64,000 nucleotides of DNA from NCBI RefSeq assembly GCF_001713355.1, contig NZ_CP016448.1, positions 2,356,001-2,420,000 of the forward strand, given 5' to 3'. Under the pieces are notes generated by a model. The model saw only the letters and a program-made list of their open reading frames with translations, was not told the origin of the DNA and searched no databases. This DNA comes from Methyloversatilis sp. RAC08 (GTDB taxonomy: Bacteria; Pseudomonadota; Gammaproteobacteria; Burkholderiales; Rhodocyclaceae). Below, piece after piece: positions 38,177 through 47,346 of this stretch. The position numbers were made by a program, and so were the translations under genes. Position 1 is the stretch's first letter. Every line of letters begins with the position of its first letter.

Positions 38177-39565
38177 TCAGGGATAGAAGGCGTACAGGCG
38201 GTAGCCGCTGGCGCCGGATGCCGCCGGGTCGACCAGCACACCGACCATCTGTTCCGAAGCCGGGGCGAAACCCTTCGTGCGGACGTCCGGGGGCAGGAAT
38301 TCCGCCGGCGTGAGCACGCGCCGTACGACGGCACGGTCGCCGGTATCGGTCAGCGTCAATTCCAGATGCGGCCATTCCTGCTCGAAGGCGGCTGTATTGC
38401 GCAGCAGCGCCGACAGACGCAGCAGCGGCTCGCGGCCCGGTTCCGGCGTCAGTTCCGACGCTTCGATGCTCACCTTGTCGGGTTCGCGCGGCGCCGGCAC
38501 GCTGCAGCCGACGCGTGCGCAGGCCTGCTCGAGCAAAGGTTTGAGCGTCGGCTGGGCCACTGCAATATCGGTGCGGAAGTGATAGGCCAGCTGGCCAGCC
38601 GCAAGCAGCACGAGCAGCACGCAGCCGGCAATCCACAGGGCCGTTCGGAGCCCGCCGCGCGTCGCCGGCGCTTCGTCGCCGTACAGCTCGCGCCGGATGC
38701 GCTGCATGGCCGGATCGCGCACCGGTTCAAGCGCCGGCGGCGGATCGAGCAGCGGGTCTTGCGCAGGCGCAGGGGTCGGGGCAGGCACCTCGTCGCGTGC
38801 GGTGCCGACGACGGCGTAGTCCGGCGAGCGGACTGCAGTGTCTGCAGCACCCTCAACGGCTGCCGCGACCAGCGCGTCTTCTGCCGGCAAACCTTGCGGA
38901 AGTGACGTATCCGCCGGATCTGTCAAATCCGCCGTCGGGGCCGGCTCGTCGGCAGCGTCCAGTTCGAAAATGTCGAGCGGCTGGGTGACGTCCGGGTCGG
39001 GTTCGTGCGCGGCAGCCGGTTCGGGGGGCGTGACCGGCGACGGTTCGGACAGCGAGGGCATGCCCCAGTAGTCGGTGGTGCGTGCGACCAGCGCGTCCAT
39101 GCTGCCACCCGGTTCGGGCATTGGCTGGCCGGGAGGCTCCGCAAGGTCAGCCGGCTCGGTCAACAGTTCCGTGGTGACGGCAGACGGCTCGGTGCTCACC
39201 CGGACCTCGGGCGCATCGACCACGTTCAGCGTGGCATGGCTTTCTTCGGGTGGTGCAGGCGGGCGGTCAGTCTCGTCAGTCGCTGAGGCCGCGAAGATGC
39301 GTGAAAAGTCGCTGACGGGCGCATCGCCAACTTCAGCGGCCGTGTCCGCAGCGAACGTGGCCAACGCCGGCGACATCGGTGGGATCACCGGCGTGCTGCC
39401 CGTGGCGACCGGACCGGCCGCGCGCAGGGCGGTGATGTCGACCATCGCGTCGAGCGCATCGAATACCGCGTGGCAGCGGCCGCAGCGCACGCGGCCCTCG
39501 CGTGCCCGGATCTGCACCGTATCGACGCGGAAGACGGTAGCGCAGGCCGGGCAGCGGGACAACAT
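38177..39565 (-). CDS. Zinc-ribbon and DUF3426 membrane protein
   Basis: A 462-residue protein. The N terminus is a MJ0042-type zinc ribbon (CPACATVFRV, then CGRCHAVFDAL, four Cys). A long acidic, Pro/Ala-rich disordered region follows (about 60-310), then one membrane segment (LWIAGCVLLVLLAAGQLAYHF), and a periplasmic DUF3426 domain at the C terminus with disulfide-type Cys in EQACARVGCSVPAP. The family is common next to prmA in betaproteobacteria and is of unknown function. Its ATG shares one base with the prmA stop (TGATG). Confidence 0.88.
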   Translation of the reverse strand: MLSRCPACATVFRVDTVQIRAREGRVRCGRCHAVFDALDAMVDITALRAAGPVATGSTPVIPPMSPALATFAADTAAEVGDAPVSDFSRIFAASATDETDRPPAPPEESHATLNVVDAPEVRVSTEPSAVTTELLTEPADLAEPPGQPMPEPGGSMDALVARTTDYWGMPSLSEPSPVTPPEPAAAHEPDPDVTQPLDIFELDAADEPAPTADLTDPADTSLPQGLPAEDALVAAAVEGAADTAVRSPDYAVVGTARDEVPAPTPAPAQDPLLDPPPALEPVRDPAMQRIRRELYGDEAPATRGGLRTALWIAGCVLLVLLAAGQLAYHFRTDIAVAQPTLKPLLEQACARVGCSVPAPREPDKVSIEASELTPEPGREPLLRLSALLRNTAAFEQEWPHLELTLTDTGDRAVVRRVLTPAEFLPPDVRTKGFAPASEQMVGVLVDPAASGASGYRLYAFYP

Positions 39566-40491
39566 CAGAGGCGTATCCCGGTCAGCAGCACCCAGCCGTC
39601 GCGCTCGCCGGCAACCTCCAGTTCGAAGGCCGGGCGATAGGCATCGCGCACCATGCCAGTCTGGGCGGACAGGATGCCGGACAGCGCAATACGCCCGCCT
39701 CTGCGTGTCAGGCTGCAAAGCAGCGGCGCCAGCACGGTCAGCGGATTGGCGAGGATATTGGCCACCACGATGTCCGCCTGATGGTCGATGGTTTCGCGCG
39801 AATGCATCAGTTCGAGCGTGGCGCCGTTACGCTCGGCGTTGTACCGCGCGGCGTCGAGGGCGTGCGGGTCGATGTCGGTGCCCGTTACCCGTGCCGCACC
39901 GAGCCGCGAGGCCGTCAGCGCCAGGATGCCCGAACCGCATCCGTAGTCGATGACGGTTTCGCCGCCGCGGATTTCGTGGTCCAGCCATTCCAGACACAGA
40001 CGGGTTGTCGGGTGCGAACCGGTGCCAAAGGCCATGCCGGGATCGAGCGTGATGTTGATCGCCGCCGGATCGGGCTGGGCGTGCCAGGAGGGCACGATCC
40101 ACAGCCGGTCCGACACGCGGATCGGGTCGAACTGGGCCTGTGTGAGGCGCACCCAGTTCTGCTCGTCGAGCTGTGAGGTCGTGTAGGGCGGCGGCGCGGT
40201 CAGACCGGCCGCCTCGGCCGCTTCGGCCATGGCGGAGGCGAGGTCGGCGTCACGCTCGAACAGCGCATGCAGACGCGAATGCGGCCACAACTCGACCGCC
40301 ACCGGCAGGCCTGGCTCGCCGAACTGGGGTTTCTCATCCGGCGTGCCGGCATCGGCATCCTCGATGTCGACCGACAGTGCGCCGGCATCGAGCAGCGCGT
40401 CCGACAGCGCTTCTGCGTGAAGCGAATCAGCCAGCAGTGTGACGGTGGTCCAGCCGCCTGCCGTATCCACGGGCTGTTCGTCGACGTTCAT
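39565..40491 (-). CDS. prmA: Ribosomal protein L11 methyltransferase
   Basis: A 308-residue SAM-dependent enzyme that trimethylates ribosomal protein L11. The N-terminal L11-recognition domain is followed by the methyltransferase core with [22 protein letters not shown], the SAM-binding loop [20 protein letters not shown], and [10 protein letters not shown] (N-P-P-like motif). It overlaps accC by 4 bases (ATGA) and is coupled to the zinc-ribbon gene downstream. Confidence 0.95.
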   Translation of the reverse strand: MNVDEQPVDTAGGWTTVTLLADSLHAEALSDALLDAGALSVDIEDADAGTPDEKPQFGEPGLPVAVELWPHSRLHALFERDADLASAMAEAAEAAGLTAPPPYTTSQLDEQNWVRLTQAQFDPIRVSDRLWIVPSWHAQPDPAAINITLDPGMAFGTGSHPTTRLCLEWLDHEIRGGETVIDYGCGSGILALTASRLGAARVTGTDIDPHALDAARYNAERNGATLELMHSRETIDHQADIVVANILANPLTVLAPLLCSLTRRGGRIALSGILSAQTGMVRDAYRPAFELEVAGERDGWVLLTGIRL

Positions 40492-41849
40492 TTCGCTTTG
40501 GCCAGGACCTGATCCGCCAGCTTCTGTTCGAGGTAGTGGATGCTGGTGCCGCCATCGACGAAGCGTGCGTCCTGCATCAACTCCTGGTGCAGCGGGATGT
40601 TGGTCTTGATGCCGCTGACGATCATTTCCGACAGGGCAATGCTCATGCGGCGGATCGCCTGGTCGCGCGTGTCGCCGTAGGTGATCACCTTGCCGATCAT
40701 CGAGTCGTAGTAGGGCGGCACGGTATAGCCCTGATAGACGTGCGAATCGACGCGCACACCCGGGCCGCCCGGCGGGTGATACCCGGTGATCTTGCCCGGA
40801 CTGGGCGTGAACTTGTACGGGTCTTCGGCGTTGATGCGACATTCCAGCGCATGGCCGGTCAGCTTGATGTCGCGCTGCTTGAAGCGCAGCTTTTCGCCGG
40901 CCGCCACGCGGATCTGCTCCTGTACCAGATCGATGCCGGTGATCAGTTCGGTCACCGGGTGCTCCACCTGGATGCGGGTGTTCATTTCGATGAAATAGAA
41001 CTCGCCGTTCTCGAACAGGAACTCGAAGGTGCCGGCACCGCGATAGTTGATGCGCCGGCAGGCCTCGGCGCAGCGCTCGCCAACGCGCGCGATGATGCGC
41101 GCCGGAATGCCGGGCGCCGGTGCTTCCTCGATGATCTTCTGGTGCCGCCGCTGCATGGAACAGTCGCGCTCGCCCAGATAGACGGCGTTGCGGTGTGCGT
41201 CGGCCAGCACCTGGATTTCGATGTGGCGCGGGTTTTCGAGAAACTTCTCCATGTACACGGAGGGGTTGTTGAACGCAGCCCCCGCTTCCGTACGCGTCAT
41301 CTGCACCGCATTGAGCAGGGCCGCTTCGGTATGTACGGTACGCATGCCGCGTCCGCCGCCACCGCCGGCCGCCTTGATGATGACCGGGTAGCCTATCCCC
41401 CGCGCGATGCGGATGATTTCCTTCGGGTCTTCGCCGAGGGCGCCCTCGGAACCCGGCACCACCGGCACGCCGGCTTCCTTCATCGCGTCCTTGGCCGACA
41501 CCTTGTCGCCCATCAGCATGATGGTTTCAGGACGCGGACCGATGAACACAAAACCACTGCGCTCGACCCGCTCGGCAAAGTCGGCGTTTTCGGACAGGAA
41601 CCCGTAGCCCGGGTGAATGGCTTCCGAATCGGTCACCTCGGCCGCCGAAATGATGGCCGGGATGTTCAGGTAGGACTGGCTGGACGGCGCCGGGCCGATA
41701 CATACCGACTCATCGGCCAGCTTGACGTATTTTGCTTCGGTGTCGGCTTCGGAATGCACCGCCACCGTGCGGATGCCCAGCTCGCGGCAGGCACGCAGGA
41801 TGCGCAATGCAATCTCACCGCGGTTTGCGATCAGTATCTTTTCAAACAT
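40488..41849 (-). CDS. accC: Biotin carboxylase subunit of acetyl-CoA carboxylase
   Basis: A 453-residue ATP-grasp enzyme that carboxylates biotin on AccB with bicarbonate. The N-terminal domain starts [20 protein letters not shown]; the Gly-rich ATP lid is [12 protein letters not shown]; catalytic residues lie in [16 protein letters not shown], which includes the Glu and Asn metal ligands, and ECRINAED follows. The length is that of the free bacterial subunit. It lies 16 bases after accB and overlaps prmA. Confidence 0.97.
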   Translation of the reverse strand: MFEKILIANRGEIALRILRACRELGIRTVAVHSEADTEAKYVKLADESVCIGPAPSSQSYLNIPAIISAAEVTDSEAIHPGYGFLSENADFAERVERSGFVFIGPRPETIMLMGDKVSAKDAMKEAGVPVVPGSEGALGEDPKEIIRIARGIGYPVIIKAAGGGGGRGMRTVHTEAALLNAVQMTRTEAGAAFNNPSVYMEKFLENPRHIEIQVLADAHRNAVYLGERDCSMQRRHQKIIEEAPAPGIPARIIARVGERCAEACRRINYRGAGTFEFLFENGEFYFIEMNTRIQVEHPVTELITGIDLVQEQIRVAAGEKLRFKQRDIKLTGHALECRINAEDPYKFTPSPGKITGYHPPGGPGVRVDSHVYQGYTVPPYYDSMIGKVITYGDTRDQAIRRMSIALSEMIVSGIKTNIPLHQELMQDARFVDGGTSIHYLEQKLADQVLAKAK

Positions 41850-41865
41850 CGTATTGGGTCCGCGC

Positions 41866-42321
41866 TCAGCCGATGATGAACAGCGGCTGGCCGTATTCGA
41901 CCGGCTGGCCGTTCTCGACCAGTACCGCCTTCACGACGCCGGCGGCGTCCGATTCGATCTCGTTCATGAGTTTCATCGCTTCGATGATGCACAGCGTTTC
42001 GCCGACCACGACGGTCTGACCGATATCGACGAATGATTTTCCGCCGGGCGAGGACGAGCGATAGAAGCTGCCCACCATCGGCGACTTCACCACGTGGCCC
42101 TCGGGCTGTGCTGCCTCGACCGGCACGACCGGCAGGGCGGCAACGGCAGCGGCCGGTGCCGCTTGCTGCTGCTGCGGCTGGCTCGATACGTAGGTGGTCT
42201 GCATGGTGGGTGGCAGGTGCTTTGCAATGCGTACCTTTTCTTCGCCCTCGGTGACTTCGAGTTCCGAAATACCCGATTCCTGTACCAGATCAATCAGTTT
42301 CTTGAGTTTGCGCAAATCCAT
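41866..42321 (-). CDS. accB: Biotin carboxyl carrier protein of acetyl-CoA carboxylase
   Basis: A 151-residue carrier. The N-terminal segment ([18 protein letters not shown]) is followed by a flexible Gln/Ala/Pro-rich linker (about 45-75) and the biotinyl domain with biotinylated Lys117 in EAMKLMN and the preceding thumb-containing [14 protein letters not shown]. It works with AccC in the first half-reaction of malonyl-CoA formation. Position between aroQ and accC is the conserved proteobacterial order. Confidence 0.97.
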   Translation of the reverse strand: MDLRKLKKLIDLVQESGISELEVTEGEEKVRIAKHLPPTMQTTYVSSQPQQQQAAPAAAVAALPVVPVEAAQPEGHVVKSPMVGSFYRSSSPGGKSFVDIGQTVVVGETLCIIEAMKLMNEIESDAAGVVKAVLVENGQPVEYGQPLFIIG

Positions 42322-42376
42322 GATTTTCCCCGCAAGAACCGCCCACGTGCGTGGCGCGGTGTTTGTGCATGTTTAA

Positions 42377-42895
42377 TTATTTTGTGGTGTCGAGCCGGCG
42401 GAGTGCGAACTCCAGAGCGGCTTCATAACCGTAGGCACCGAGTCCGCAGATGACGCCGACGGCGATGTCCGACAGGTAGGAGTGGTGCCTGAACGCTTCC
42501 CGTGCATGGACGTTCGACAGGTGAACCTCGATGAACGGGATGCTGACCGACGCGAGGGCGTCGCGAATGGCCACACTGGTGTGGGTGTAGGCGGCCGGGT
42601 TGATGAGGATGAAATCGATGTGTTCGGCCCGCGCGTGCTGGATGCGCGTGACCAGTTCGCCTTCATGGTTGCTCTGGAAACATTCGATGACCACACCGCG
42701 CTCCAGCGCAGTCACTTTCAGCCGGGCATCAATGTCGGCCAATGTCAGATGACCGTAGATGTCGGGTTCCCGCGAGCCCAGAAGATTCAGGTTGGGGCCG
42801 TGCAGGACAAGTATGCGACGCTTCTCGGCCAGCTTCTCAATGCTGTCCGGCTGCGCGGCAGTTTTTGACGCCTTGCGGCGAGTTGTAGGCTGCAT
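42377..42895 (-). CDS. aroQ: 3-Dehydroquinate dehydratase, type II
   Basis: A 172-residue dodecameric enzyme of the shikimate pathway. The catalytic loop is [17 protein letters not shown] (with the active-site Tyr); [26 protein letters not shown], and [11 protein letters not shown] are the other conserved blocks. The first 30 residues ([17 protein letters not shown]) are a basic, non-conserved extension relative to the common form, so a shorter start is possible. First gene of the aroQ-accB-accC-prmA unit. Confidence 0.93.
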   Translation of the reverse strand: MQPTTRRKASKTAAQPDSIEKLAEKRRILVLHGPNLNLLGSREPDIYGHLTLADIDARLKVTALERGVVIECFQSNHEGELVTRIQHARAEHIDFILINPAAYTHTSVAIRDALASVSIPFIEVHLSNVHAREAFRHHSYLSDIAVGVICGLGAYGYEAALEFALRRLDTTK

Positions 42896-42948
42896 GGCTG
42901 CAAGTTTGCCGGACTTGGCTGCAATTTGTCCAGCCGGCGAAAGTGCGC

Positions 42949-43488
42949 TCAGCGCAACCGTGCCAGCAGAATGGCTTCCAGTTCCTCTTCCTTGTAGGTG
43001 CCCAGCTTGCGTTCGACCACACTGCCGTCGGGTGCAAATATCACCGTGAATGGCATGCCCTGAGCTGAATTGCCCAGTTCTGCGGAAATCTGTATGGCGT
43101 CTGAACCGCCGATCAGCAGCGGATAGTCGATTGCCTCTTCCTGCAGGTATTGGCGCACGTTGTCTGCGCTGTCGATGCTGATGCCGACAAATTGCACGCC
43201 GCGATCGCGCAGTCGTCCGGCAATGCGCGAAAAACCGGGCATTTCCTCGCGGCACGGCGGACACCAGGTGGCCCAGAAATTGACCACCAGAAGCTTGCCG
43301 CGCCATGCCGAGAAGGGCATTTCGGTGCCGCTGGCGTCGGCCAGCTGGAGCACTTCGAGACGGTTGGCGCCAATGGTGGTCGCCGCTGCGTCAAGCTTCG
43401 GTTGCCGCGACAGGGCGCTCCATACGCCAGCGGCGCCGGCGGCCAGCACGACGGCGGCGATCAGGGTGCGTCGCAGCCAGATGTTCAT
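42949..43488 (-). CDS. TlpA-like membrane-anchored thiol-disulfide oxidoreductase
   Basis: A 179-residue thioredoxin-fold protein with an N-terminal membrane anchor (about 7-25). The active site WATWCPPC gives Cys76 and Cys79, and the cis-Pro lies in QGMPFTVIF. The domain should face the periplasm, reducing disulfides for cytochrome maturation or similar tasks; the partner is unknown. Its start overlaps the stop of the upstream gene in an ATGA. Confidence 0.9.
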   Translation of the reverse strand: MNIWLRRTLIAAVVLAAGAAGVWSALSRQPKLDAAATTIGANRLEVLQLADASGTEMPFSAWRGKLLVVNFWATWCPPCREEMPGFSRIAGRLRDRGVQFVGISIDSADNVRQYLQEEAIDYPLLIGGSDAIQISAELGNSAQGMPFTVIFAPDGSVVERKLGTYKEEELEAILLARLR

Positions 43489-44042
43489 TCCTCGATCTCC
43501 TCGTTATCCAGCAGGGCGCGCAGCGATTCGGCGCGCAGCCGCTCGCGCCCTTTCGAGCGTTCAAGACCGGCCGGGAAAACCGCCAGTTCCACCGGCAGGT
43601 CATCCCACTCGAACAGCAGCGTGGTTTCGGGGCTGTTCCGGTCAGGACGGCGCGGGTCACGCGAATCGAAATCGACACCGTTGTTGAGCAGGAACAGTTC
43701 GACTTCCTTTGCACTGTCGGCGAATACCTGCAGTTCGATTGCCGTGAAGCGTCCCGCTGTTCCATCCACCAATCCGCCGGTGGCGTAGGGGTTGAAGCGC
43801 ACGAGTTCGGCCATCAGCGTAACGGCGGCGCTGCGCAGCATGCGCAATTGCTCCGGCTGTTCGTCGGCCAGATACAGTGCTTGGTAGGTGCGCACTGCCT
43901 CCTCGATTTCGAGGTTGGTCGGCAGCTCCTCGTTCGGGCCGATGCCGAGCTGACGTGCTGCCTTGCGTTTGGCGAGCCCGTAGTCACGAATGCCTTCTTC
44001 GGCGATCAGTCGCGCGGCAGTGCTTGCAATCTGCCGTCTCAT
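43485..44042 (-). CDS. Conserved hypothetical protein, divergent from mpl
   Basis: About 185 residues, soluble, mostly helical in the N-terminal half (RLIAEEGIRDYGLAKRKAARQLG, then LPTNLEIEEAVRTYQALY) and strand-rich in the C-terminal half (FTAIELQVFADSAKEVELFLLNNGVDF). Proteins of this type are regularly found next to mpl in betaproteobacteria, and some are annotated as nucleotidyltransferase-like, but I see no convincing catalytic motif and leave the function open. In-frame ATG codons at 44111, 44057 and 44042 are possible; 44042 fits the start of the conserved part. It is coupled to the TlpA-like gene. Confidence 0.72.
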   Translation of the reverse strand: MRRQIASTAARLIAEEGIRDYGLAKRKAARQLGIGPNEELPTNLEIEEAVRTYQALYLADEQPEQLRMLRSAAVTLMAELVRFNPYATGGLVDGTAGRFTAIELQVFADSAKEVELFLLNNGVDFDSRDPRRPDRNSPETTLLFEWDDLPVELAVFPAGLERSKGRERLRAESLRALLDNEEIEE

Positions 44043-44130
44043 GTTGCTGGGGCGCATGGCGGATGCTGCAGAGGGTGGGCGCGTGCCCGGGTTGATAGAA
44101 TCTGCGGCCATTCTGTCACATCACCCAGCC

Positions 44131-45483
44131 ATGCACATTCACATCCTCGGCATCTGCGGCACCTTCATGGGCGGTGTTGCCGCGCTGGCGCGCGAGGCCG
44201 GACATCAGGTCAGCGGCTGCGATGCAGGCGTCTATCCACCGATGAGCACGCAACTCGAACAGCTGGGTATCGACCTGATCGAGGGCTACGATCCGGCGCA
44301 GATCGATCTAAAGCCCGACCTGTTCGTCGTCGGCAATGCCGTGTCGCGTGGCAATCCGCTGCTGGAAGCCGTGCTGGATCGCGGGCTGCCCTATGTGTCC
44401 GGGCCACAGTGGCTGGCGGAACACGTGCTGGCCGGGCGCTGGGTGCTCGCGGTCGCCGGCACACACGGCAAGACGACGACGACTTCGATGCTGGCCTGGA
44501 TGCTTGAGGATGCCGGACTGAAGCCCGGTTTCCTGATCGGCGGCGTGCCGCTGAATTTCGGTGTCTCGGCGCGACTGGGCGACGCGCCGTTCTTCGTGAT
44601 CGAGGCGGATGAGTACGACACCGCGTTCTGCGACAAGCGCTCGAAATTCGTCCATTACCGGCCGCGTACCGCCATCCTGAACAATCTCGAGTTCGATCAC
44701 GCTGACATCTTCGCTGATCTGGCCGCTATCGAGACTCAGTTCCACCACCTCGTGCGCACCATGCCTGCCAGCGCCCGCATCATTGCCAATGGCGCTGAAG
44801 AATCCTTGCGCCGCGTGCTGGCGCGCGGCGTCTGGAGCGACGTCGAGTGGTTCAATACGCCGGCTGGCTGGCAGGTTACGGGGGCCGGACAGGTGCTGCA
44901 CGTGCGCGGGCCGGCAGGCGAGGACGTTGCGGGCCGGCTTGCGATGCCCGGCATGCACAACGCGAACAACGCGCTGGCGGCCATGCTCGCGGCGCGCCAT
45001 GCCGGCGTGCGGCCCGAGCATGCGCTCGAATCGCTGGCGACATTCCGGGGCATCCGTCGGCGGCTGGCGCGTATTGGCGAGGCGGCCGGCGTGACGGTCT
45101 ACGATGACTTTGCGCACCACCCGACCGCGATCGAAGAAACGATCCGCGCGCTGCGCACGGAGGTCGGTGCGGCGCGCATCCTGGCCGTCATCGAGCCGCG
45201 ATCGAACACGATGAAGCTCGGCGTGATGAAGGCCCGCCTGCCGGCTGCGCTCGAATGTGCCGACCTGACCTTCTGTCTCGGCGGCGATTCCCTGGGCTGG
45301 GATGCTGTCGTTGCGCTGGCTCCGCTGGGGCGGCGCGCGCGGGTTGCGCCATCGGTCGATGCGCTGCTCGACCAGTTGATGAATGCGGTGCATCCCGGCG
45401 ACCATGTGCTCGTGATGAGCAACGGCGGCTTCGGCGGCATCCACCGCAAGTTGCTGAATCGACTTGATCCGTCAGCGGTGTGA
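44131..45483 (+). CDS. mpl: UDP-N-acetylmuramate:L-Ala-gamma-D-Glu-meso-DAP ligase
   Basis: A 450-residue Mur-ligase-fold enzyme that reattaches recycled murein tripeptide to UDP-MurNAc. The first nucleotide-binding segment is MHIHILGICGTFMGGVA; the ATP loop is VAGTHGKTTTTSML; the substrate/metal segment is EADEYDTAFCDKRSKF, characteristic of Mpl rather than MurC; the C-terminal domain has VYDDFAHHPTAI. It is monocistronic and divergent from the hypothetical gene. Confidence 0.95.
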   Translation: MHIHILGICGTFMGGVAALAREAGHQVSGCDAGVYPPMSTQLEQLGIDLIEGYDPAQIDLKPDLFVVGNAVSRGNPLLEAVLDRGLPYVSGPQWLAEHVLAGRWVLAVAGTHGKTTTTSMLAWMLEDAGLKPGFLIGGVPLNFGVSARLGDAPFFVIEADEYDTAFCDKRSKFVHYRPRTAILNNLEFDHADIFADLAAIETQFHHLVRTMPASARIIANGAEESLRRVLARGVWSDVEWFNTPAGWQVTGAGQVLHVRGPAGEDVAGRLAMPGMHNANNALAAMLAARHAGVRPEHALESLATFRGIRRRLARIGEAAGVTVYDDFAHHPTAIEETIRALRTEVGAARILAVIEPRSNTMKLGVMKARLPAALECADLTFCLGGDSLGWDAVVALAPLGRRARVAPSVDALLDQLMNAVHPGDHVLVMSNGGFGGIHRKLLNRLDPSAV

Positions 45484-45518
45484 GGTCTGCGTCTCGCGTT
45501 TTGCGCCGCTGCGATATT

Positions 45519-45548
45519 GATAAGCGAGGGGGCGTGTGCTAGCTTATC
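45519..45548. promoter_or_regulatory. Inverted repeat GATAAGC-N16-GCTTATC
   Basis: Two 7-base arms in inverted orientation (45519-45525 and 45542-45548); extending the arms by three bases gives one mismatch. It lies about 35 bases after the mpl stop and 60 bases before the DUF2244 gene that precedes the oxidase cluster. It could be an operator or a hairpin ending the mpl transcript; there is no T run after it. Confidence 0.4.
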
Positions 45549-45607
45549 GATTGCCAAGCGGCCCGCAGTGGTCGTATCAGGGGAGCTCCACTTCCGAGGC
45601 AGTCCAC

Positions 45608-46078
45608 TTGTCTGCAGTTCTCAGCCAATCCAGCGAGTTCAGCATTGAAGCCCGCCGCAATTGTTCGATGTCGCCGCGCGCGCTCCTGACTTTTTTCCTG
45701 GTCACATGTGCGCTGTCGATGGCGATAGCGGCTGCGTGGGCGGCAGTGGGCGTGTGGTGGGTGTTCCCGTTTGCCGGGCTGGAGATCAGCGCGCTCGGGC
45801 TTGCGTTCATTGCGTACGGGCGCAGGGTTGGTGACTTTGAACGCATTCATCTCGACGACGAGCGTTTGCTCGTCGAGGTGTGCGAAAAAACGCGTGTGAG
45901 CCGATACGAGTTCGCACCGGCATGGGCAAAAGTTGAAACGCGGAAGGTCGGTTTCGGTTCGGAAGTCGTTGTGCGGTGTCGCGACAGACAAGTGACGGTC
46001 GGTCGCTACCTCGACGAAAAAGGTCGTGCGAAACTTGCACGTGACCTCGCTGGAAAATTGCGGGAAAGACGTTTTTAG
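45608..46078 (+). CDS. DUF2244 membrane protein
   Basis: About 156 residues with two membrane segments (roughly 25-65), flanked by conserved DUF2244 features: EARRNCSMSPR before the first segment, FPFAGLEISALGLAF in the second, and a C-terminal cytoplasmic domain with FERIHLDDERLLVEV and YEFAPAWAKVE. Function unknown, but the family usually sits directly upstream of cytochrome oxidase genes, as here. The start is uncertain: TTG at 45608 follows GAGG, whereas an upstream GTG at 45536 would lie within an inverted repeat. Confidence 0.75.
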   Translation: MSAVLSQSSEFSIEARRNCSMSPRALLTFFLVTCALSMAIAAAWAAVGVWWVFPFAGLEISALGLAFIAYGRRVGDFERIHLDDERLLVEVCEKTRVSRYEFAPAWAKVETRKVGFGSEVVVRCRDRQVTVGRYLDEKGRAKLARDLAGKLRERRF

Positions 46079-46152
46079 CTGTTTGTTGCTTGGCCGTTGT
46101 CTGGAATCACCGTTTCACAGAACCAATCACAACATAAATCTGGGGTTGCACT

Positions 46153-47295
46153 ATGGCGCTATCAAGAGGTGGCTTGCCCATTGCCCGTCGGGCCTGGGCA
46201 GCGATGGGTTTGTTTCTGCTTTCGGGCATTGCCCGGGCGGAAATGAAACTGAATCTGCAGGAGCCGATCACGGCGCTCGGTCGCGACGTATACGACCTGC
46301 ACCTGCTGATGACCATCGTCTGTGGCGTCATTTTCGTCGCCGTTTTCGGTGTGATGTTCTGGTCGGTGTTTGTGCACCGCAAGTCCGCCGGTTACAAGGC
46401 AGCGACCTTCCATGAAAGTACGACGGTCGAAATTCTCTGGACCATCGTTCCAGTTTTCATCCTGCTCGGCATGGCGTGGCCCGCGACGAAAACCATCCTC
46501 GCCATGCGCGACACCACCAACGCCGACATCACGATCAAGGCAACGGGGTATCAGTGGAAATGGGGTTATGACTACCTGAAGGGCGAGGGCGAAGGCATCA
46601 GCTTCGTCAGCACGTTGTCCACCCCGCAGCCGCAGGTGCGGAATGAAGTCCCCAAGGGCGAGAACTACCTGCTCGAGGTCGACAACGAGCTCGTCGTCCC
46701 CGTCGGCAAGAAGATCCGCATTCTGACGACCGCGAACGACGTCATCCACGCGTGGTGGGTGCCTGCGCTGGCGGTCAAGCAGGATGCGGTACCGGGCTTC
46801 ATCCGCGATACATGGTTCCGCGCCGAAAAGACGGGCACCTACCGCGGGCAGTGTGCGGAGCTGTGTGGCAAGGAACATGGCTACATGCCCATCGTCGTCA
46901 AGATCGTGACCGAGGAAGAGTACGCGGCATGGGTCGACGGCAAGATGAAGGCAATGGCGGCTGCAGCCGACGATCCGAACAAGATGTACCTCGTCGAAGA
47001 ACTGACCCCGCGCGGAGAAAAGGTGTTTGCTGCCAACTGCGCAGCCTGTCATCAGGCAAACGGTCAGGGCCTGCCGCCTGCCTTCCCGGCGCTTGTCGGT
47101 TCCAAGGTCGTGCTCGGTCCGCAGGACGGACAGATCGACATCCTGCTGAACGGAAAGTCGGGCACGGCGATGGCAGCCTTCAAGCATCTGAGCGACACCG
47201 AGCTGGCAGCCGTGATCACATACACCCGGAACAGCTGGGGCAACGCCACCGGCGAAGTCGTTCAGCCGTCGGATATCAAGGTGGCGCGCGAGTAA
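46153..47295 (+). CDS. ctaC: Cytochrome c oxidase subunit II with fused cytochrome c domain
   Basis: A 380-residue subunit. A signal peptide (ending near GIARA) is followed by two membrane segments and the CuA domain, whose ligands are in CAELCGKEHGYM (Cys234, Cys238, His242, Met245), with the upstream His in HAWWVPAL. A C-terminal class I cytochrome c domain follows, with NCAACH (Cys296, Cys299, His300) and a likely axial Met in GTAMAAF. Electrons would pass from cytochrome c through this domain to CuA. The fused haem is typical of caa3-type and many betaproteobacterial aa3 enzymes. Confidence 0.95.
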   Translation: MALSRGGLPIARRAWAAMGLFLLSGIARAEMKLNLQEPITALGRDVYDLHLLMTIVCGVIFVAVFGVMFWSVFVHRKSAGYKAATFHESTTVEILWTIVPVFILLGMAWPATKTILAMRDTTNADITIKATGYQWKWGYDYLKGEGEGISFVSTLSTPQPQVRNEVPKGENYLLEVDNELVVPVGKKIRILTTANDVIHAWWVPALAVKQDAVPGFIRDTWFRAEKTGTYRGQCAELCGKEHGYMPIVVKIVTEEEYAAWVDGKMKAMAAAADDPNKMYLVEELTPRGEKVFAANCAACHQANGQGLPPAFPALVGSKVVLGPQDGQIDILLNGKSGTAMAAFKHLSDTELAAVITYTRNSWGNATGEVVQPSDIKVARE

Positions 47296-47346
47296 GCGAC
47301 CGTCTCCGAACCTTCAGTCAACATTCTAGATTTTCAGGAGATCAAC

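Noticed and set aside
43485-44042. Naming the gene divergent from mpl as a nucleotidyltransferase
   Set aside because: Some relatives carry that label, but no G-S-x-x-x-D-type catalytic motif is visible here, so the function was left open.
45536-45607. Longer N terminus for the DUF2244 protein starting at GTG 45536
   Set aside because: The start would lie inside an inverted repeat and add residues without a conserved pattern. TTG 45608 after GAGG fits better, though not proven.
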